In this document: positions 58,165-64,000 of the stretch, piece after piece
How the letters are laid out: each line of letters starts with the position of its first letter
Numbering within the stretch: the first letter of the stretch is position 1
Assembly (NCBI GenBank): GCA_947623455.1
Contig: OX392533.1
Location: forward strand, 35,260,729 to 35,324,728
Length of the DNA stretch: 64,000 nt
Direction: 5' to 3'
Source of the DNA: Mimachlamys varia
Lineage: Eukaryota; Mollusca; Bivalvia; Pectinida; Pectinidae
Made by a program: the position numbers and the translations under genes
Notes under the pieces: generated by a model
Databases searched by the model: none
The model's input: the letters and a program-made list of their open reading frames with translations, nothing else
What the model was told of the DNA's origin: nothing

Positions 58165-60355
58165 GTTTATATTTTGTAATCTAATGAATGTGTTGTTTTT
58201 TGACAGAAGAGATAAGTAGGTTTTTCATTCAATTTGTTTGTTTTTGGTTAACGTGGCACTTTTTTGTTTTTGTTTTGTTTTGTTGTTTATTTTTTTGACA
58301 ATTGTAAAAAGGTATGTTTAATATCTAACTTGTTAACATTAATTGTAATATATGAATTTTATAAGTATTATTTTTCGAAAAAATGATACTTTGTGTTCCT
58401 GTTACGCTATAAAATAATACTTATTTGAATCAGTTTTGTTTAATCATCTCCGACCACACAGCTGGGACTGTACAATATCCGGTAAGAGTAATTATTTAAG
58501 TGTACAGAAATGTTCAACGTTTTATGGAATTTAACATTAGAACAAATATAAGTTCAAGTATAAGTTTACCTGTCACAGTAGATTCTTTATTCTAGGGCTT
58601 GCTCTGAATATCGAGATTTTTGTGATAGATGTCAACTGCTGACTAACAAACTTACGGCACAGGGATTCGAGAGAAACAGGTTGATGAAGATTATGGGCAA
58701 GTTTTATGGTCGCTTTCTTGATCTCACCGAGAAATATTCGGTATGATATGAAAATGGACGTTTTTTTAGTTTGCTTATAAGTGTGCTTACTTGTTGTGAT
58801 TGACAATGATGGTTTTCATTTTGAGGATTGATGCTTACTTGGATGTGACTATGATTTACATGGCGGGTGTCGTCGATGAAGCAGAAGACGCTTACTCTTC
58901 CGCTGGGCTTATTCTTTGTTACTTTTACGAGAGTCTCCATGTAAATCTTTCCTTTGTTCCTATTTTGCCTCTAGTTTAATCGATGTATGATGTTTGGTTT
59001 TGGGCTCAAATTGGAGTATGCCTTCATAAGTTTACAGTCACTCAATACTTTGAATTCTAAAAAACTTGATATGTCCTTACTTTTAAACATCAATAAAGAT
59101 CAACGTCGAAGATCCGTAATCTTCTAGCAAATGGTCAACTTCATATGTTTTTTTTTCTCTCCTTCGTACACAATGTCTTACACTGCATTTTCTTCACCAT
59201 CAATATCAACACTTAACACTGTCCATTGGTGTGTTATGCTCCTTCCTACAACACCTTAGAGATTCGTGAACTAAACCTATGACATGAAAGTACAATACAT
59301 GATAATATAATGACAATATATAAGTACATCATACTTACTCCTCTACATGTCAGAACGGATCATATACCTGTATGGTTAATTAGAGACAGAAAAAGACACT
59401 GCCAACTAAAGGAGGGGTTAACATTAGCATCGGCCCCCGCTTGGATTTTCAAAATATGTTAAATACAAAAAGGTAATCGGGAAATTCTGTGAAAAATGGG
59501 ACATCCTTGACTAACACCTTTGTCGCTGTTAGAGGAGCTGCTGTATAATACCCCCAGAGTATTATATGACAAAATTACTACATTTACTTCGTGTATCCCA
59601 ATATAACATATTTTGTATCACAATAACTGTAAATTTATACACTATACAATGATATCAGTTATTTGGAAATTGACATTGACTTGTGTCAAATATCAAGCAT
59701 TTTGTTAGAGTAACCCCGTAGATCAATTTGGCTTTATGCAAGGAGGTCCAGTATGGCTATATGTGGTGTTAATGACTAATCCTTTATGGGGTAATGGCTT
59801 ATTTTCATATATCTACATATGAGGGAAATATGAAAGAAATTGATGTGGGGGCCAAATGTTGACCCACCTTTACAATGTAAAAATATAGGGACTGGATTTA
59901 ATGTTTTGGCATTTAAATAACTGGCTTCCATTCTGAAAAAAAATTGTTTTAAGTAAGTGTATGCAAACTCTTACCTTACAGATAGCTTGTGGGTTGTAGG
60001 AGTAGTAGTATTTCTTTTGGCTACATTATCTGTTAGTTTAGGACATATGTTAGCGTCTTTCTTGTTGGATGAGTCGACATACTAAAAACACAAATGCAAC
60101 AATATCATATTAAGTAAAGCAGTAAAGTCTGCAATAAATTTGTAAAAAGGGCGTATCACCCAACGGAAGTGCCTTCACACTGAAAAGGTCCGATTTTAAG
60201 AAGAAAAAAAAACTATAAATAAACTTGGCCATTCTACGAAATATCATCATGGTTTTTTTTTTTTTGGTATTGCACAAGCAATGATTGGGTTGTTAGAAAG
60301 TGATTTCCTCTCAGTGATATGGACTAATTCATGAAATGACACCCTGTTTCACTAT
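58165..60355. other. 3' flanking intergenic sequence
   Basis: AT-rich; contains a solo reverse family B copy at about 58840-58990 (GAAGACGCTTACTCTTCCGC). No gene is seen on either strand. Confidence 0.45.
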
Positions 60356-60719
60356 CAGCGACGTAGCTAGGGCTGTTTTGAAGTGTACGCAGATGTGATG
60401 CTGAAGGCAGCACCCGAAGCGCACAGCGCCAGGAGGGGATGGGTACGGGAGTGGGATACGCCCCCATCCGTAAGTGAGGTATTGGGGGTGTCCTTCAGGA
60501 AAAATGATTTCCCGAAAATCTTTTGTGCATTTTAACGTGTTCTGGTGACAATTCTAAGGTATAATAAAGGGAGACTAAGGTGTTACCGTTTCCGAGTGCG
60601 GCGGCGCCGCCGACGGCAGCGTCAACATGTACATTAAAGTCCACTTAAAGTCCATTTTTTTGTTTAGGAAAATTATGTGTACGCATCTGCGTACACGCGT
60701 ATAGCAAGCTACGCCACTG
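60356..60719. mobile_element. TIR element family F, intergenic copy
   Basis: Ends CAGCGACGTAGCTAGGGCT and AGCTACGCCACTG are inverted. The interior, with ACGCAGATGTGATGCTGAAG, matches the reverse of the right half of the copy at 55126-55866. Confidence 0.7.
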
Positions 60720-61017
60720 AATATCGTTTTTGAAATATTAGATGATGTGCCGAAAGTGCATGTTATATATAAAAAGAAAGTTGTTCTCCCCGTAAGTCAT
60801 AATCTGCTACAGCTTTCATTATATAGTGGAACATTAAGGCTTTATACAAGTGTACTGTAGTAAACATAATTGCCGTGAAATAAAAACAAATTGTTTGTTA
60901 AAAAGTCCTTTCAAGGGTATATAAAGTCGTTGATTACTACATGTACCACCAATGAAACTGTAGACTTTCTTTATATTTAAAAAAAATATATATATATATT
61001 TAAAAAAAAAAAATAGA

Positions 61018-61205
61018 GACTATCGAAGCATCAACAAAACCATAATCCGAAAACTATTGGCCATGTATGAACAAAAGAAATATTTACACAGACGTTTGAA
61101 CGAGAACAAGTGGATAAGGACGGATGTTTCGGAAGTGCAAGTGTCTACTGCTTCATCAACGACTTCCGCCGTGAAATCTAGGTCACATGCAAAATTGTAT
61201 GTCAA
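61018..61205 (+). repeat. dispersed family B repeat, intergenic
   Basis: Contains CATCAACAAAACCATAATCC and a diverged core (GGATGTTTCGGAAGTGCAAG). Open frames over it are repeat-derived. Confidence 0.55.
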
Positions 61206-61660
61206 ACTTGTAAATACCTTACAGAACTATGTATTCGTTGTTGTCCCCCCCAAGTCCCCGCATTGGTTTATATATATATCATATATATTATATTAGAAAT
61301 AAATTGGGAGGTACTTTTGAATCTTGGCGAACACCTGTAAAATGTGTTAAATTAAAATGAGCCGTGGCGGCTATATTTGATATCGGGGGAAAAACATGTT
61401 TTTGACACTGCATCGCAGTCATACAAAATCAAAAATGTTTCATTAAATTATGTTGTACGGTGTTTGAGAAAATGCAGGAAACAAATAAGAAGAAGAAGAA
61501 ACGAAGCAAACACAAGATGTCCCCTCCCCACTTTGTTTTGCAACTTTTAAATGAAATAATGAATGTTGTTGAGTATTTTAAGGCTTTTGTCTACTAAACC
61601 TTAAGCCATTTTTGAGTATAAATGGTGATTTTTTATGTATGTTATGGATCAAATCGCTAA

Positions 61661-62920
61661 AGCCGTGGTCAAAACCCGCCGACAGTTCGTGCTGTCTACT
61701 TGCAAAAACGTGGGCAAAATTTGGGGATCCGTACGTGGTGAGTACCGCCTCAGTACGGATTTGGGAGCACGGAGACACGCCGTAGCACTTTTAGTGCATG
61801 AGGAACTTTCGCTGCGTTCATGATGCGGTCGGGCTACGGATTCACCCAAGTACGGGTGACGCGCGTGTCTTCTACAGCCAATGAGCGCACAACGCACTGA
61901 ATCCGTGAGTCTTTCAAATTTTGTCCACAGTCACTTGCTCTACGGACGGTGCACTTAGCACGAGCGTGCTGCACACGTGATAAGTGCGTGGTCTGTGCTT
62001 ACCCGGCACTTCCCCAGTTTTACTGTCCAATGAGCACGCAGAACTGACGTGGACCGTACCGAGTAAGCACGTGCTCGTCACTTACAACGCACGTTGTGCG
62101 CACTGATTTCTGCAGTATATATAAAAGCCGAAACATAGAATGTATTGCATTGATATATAGCAAGGTCATGGCTGTTGTTATGATTTTACCATAACCAATA
62201 CTTTAACAATTCCTTTTGATTAAAGGGGCTCAAATTGCCATTGTATACTACTATTGACGTCCAATGCAATAATGTACCATATCTCAGAAATACCAAGATA
62301 GAGACATTAATATCAATGGATTAATAGAATGAATACAAAAAGCAAAACCAAGCATTTATTATCAAGGTGAGTAATACCACGTCGTGCTCGTGCGCTGCCA
62401 CTTGCAGCTGCTCTTGCAGCATCAGAACCCGGGGTCTCTGCGGTGGAATGGGCAGCATCTTGAGGCAGGAGCAGCTGGGACTTCTGGAGAACCTCGGAAT
62501 GTCGTTCTATATACCCCCCCCCCCTACGACATTGGGCGGAAAAAACTCACGTTCATCGCACTTCCACGCACTTACGACATACGAGTGAGTAAGGACACAG
62601 TACGTGAGCAGCACGTGTAAGTACGGTCTCCATACGATAACCTGGCAATCGCACGGAGATCGTACTTTGTAAGCAAGTTGTGAGCACGTACAACTCACTT
62701 ACCATGTGTGCAGCGTACGATGCACGCAATCGCTCACGGCCAGGTGTGGCGTGCGGGCCACGTACTTACACCTTGCGCAACCGTGCGAGTGACGTGCGTT
62801 GACGTACTCTTTTCCTGCTTTTGCCACTCCCTACCCACGTTTTCAGAAAAACATGGCGGCCGTGGCCTCCCCAAAAAGCGTACGGACTAAAAACACGCAC
62901 GGTGGGTTGTGACCAGGCCT
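61661..62920. mobile_element. 1.26-kb TIR element flanked by TAA
   Basis: Left end AGCCGTGGTCAAAACCCGCC and right end GGTGGGTTGTGACCAGGCCT are near-inverted over about 21 bp. TAA flanks both sides (61658-61660 and 62921-62923). The interior is much more GC-rich than the surroundings and full of ACG and CGTG words. It includes a TATATATAAAAG TATA-like box at 62116-62127. A reverse-strand stretch near 62350-62460 (about KMLPIPPQRPRVLMLQEQLQ) could be a transposon-gene remnant. A 3-bp TWA duplication fits PIF/Harbinger elements, an inference. Confidence 0.6.
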
Positions 62921-63215
62921 TAAGTCACATTAGTTCACCAAATAGCATACATGTATTCGTATTTAAATCAGGTCACACTCAAGCTATTTCGACTAATATT
63001 GTGGTAAAACCACTTTGCACGACTCGCCGTTGTTGGATATGGTATTTTTTTTTTTCTCTCATTAGTTAATTTTCAAAAATTACAAAGAACACTCGCTGAA
63101 ACTCGTGTCTTTTGTGCACCTTTTAAACATAAATTAACTAATTAGTGAAATCAATACTATATCTAAAAACCACCCGTTTTGGCATCTCTTTTTTGTATGC
63201 CGATTTTATGCTAAT

Positions 63216-63456
63216 TACTGTAAAAGCCAATATTTTCGCGAGGAAGTTTTCGCTTAGTCAGCCTTCAAACCGTCCATGGTGTGGATATTCTCACGCTTAC
63301 AGGCATGTTGTTTTGCACTGCGTACCAACACTACTATCATACACTTTAGAGTTTGAGTGGTTCTTAATACTTTCGCGTGTGGATATATTCGCGGGGATTT
63401 AATGCCCGGGACGTAAGTGAAAATTTCCAGACCGCGAAAAATTCCACTATTACAGA
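63216..63456. mobile_element. MITE family G, intergenic copy
   Basis: Left end TACTGTAAAAGCCAATATTT, right end with CCGCGAAAAATTCCACTATT, about 241 bp, related to 35120-35345. Confidence 0.55.
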
Positions 63457-64000
63457 TTTGATATTGATAAATTATACATTTTCAAACCTCTCGGTCAGAG
63501 TTGTGGGATCAACCATATCTCGTCTATATTAAGGTCAAGTCAGGGCAGGCATTTCTTGTGTGGGTTTGTAAATAATGTTTAGATAAGGTCGTCCCAGTGA
63601 TATCATATTGTCTATCATGTGCGTAGCAATCAATAACGTAAACAAAGACGATTTGTTTGAATAAATCATCTACTTAAGTCTACTTAACTATAAGTTAAAC
63701 TTTATATACGACTTAAGAATATTATTATGTAAGATATGAATATTTATTTTTATCAATGTCAAATAATGTTTTAATAAGATTTGAATGACATTGGTTAAAT
63801 ACCGTCAAGATAAAAATAAATACCTAGCGCAAACATTATTTCAGCGAAGACTTGATGGACTGTAATATGATTTATTTCATAACTAAATGATGCATAGCTA
63901 GTGCACATACATACGTATATGCAATCAACGGTTTCCTACATGATATCATACACAGGGGTAACGTCGGAAAAAGATATAAAATTGAATGAATATGTGCTAT
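63457..64000. other. intergenic end of window
   Basis: AT-rich; I see nothing identifiable. Confidence 0.4.

Overview
The window looks like animal nuclear DNA, most probably from a mollusc and plausibly a bivalve. It is AT-rich and full of introns, dispersed SINE-like and MITE-like repeats, and minisatellites. The one gene I can support is a secreted mosaic of vWA, TSP1, ShK and VWC modules, a combination typical of lophotrochozoan shell-matrix, byssal and other extracellular-matrix proteins. The taxon is inferred from these traits and not proven.

Positions 1-12920 hold no gene I can support. They contain two full copies of a TTAA-flanked MITE (692-1077 and 2970-3355), a 141-bp hairpin (4157-4297), tRNA-like SINE fragments, a 62-bp satellite with higher-order structure (about 7686-8672), and a 21-bp minisatellite (about 11780-12670) that ends about 250 bp before the start codon.

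Positions 12921-58109 (+ strand) are one gene, which I assembled by hand into 37 coding exons. Every junction keeps the reading frame. The coding lengths sum to 6759 nt, giving 2252 residues plus a TAG stop. The order is: signal peptide, vWA1, TSP1 with a Thr/Pro stalk, vWA2, linker, vWA3 (split over two exons), linker, vWA4, linker, ShK1, ShK2, linker, VWC1, VWC2, ShK3, linker, VWC3 to VWC7, ShK4, ShK5, Gly/Thr stalk, ShK6, Gly-rich stalk, VWC8, VWC9, stop. Module borders are phase 1, and every VWC module is split internally by a phase 2 intron. This is a clean record of exon shuffling and tandem cassette duplication. The protein is predicted to be a large secreted, multi-cysteine, metal-binding matrix or adhesive protein; no tissue or function can be read directly.

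The most unusual feature is in the introns. Several carry tandem arrays that begin at, or include, a 5' splice site. Intron 2 is filled with about 70 copies of a 27-bp unit containing AGAGTAAGTATT, the authentic donor of exon 2. Intron 14 carries about 1.8 kb of a roughly 78-bp unit, many copies of which contain an acceptor joined directly to a donor (CTGCAG/GTAAGC), the signature of a zero-length recursive splice site. In vWA3 the end of exon 6 with its donor is present three times, and the last copy forms a 48-nt, phase-matched candidate cassette exon. Introns 8, 12 and 17 hold further arrays.

Positions 58110-64000 contain a poly(A) signal and then intergenic DNA with more repeats, including a 1.26-kb TIR element flanked by TAA (61661-62920). 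No second gene could be supported on either strand.
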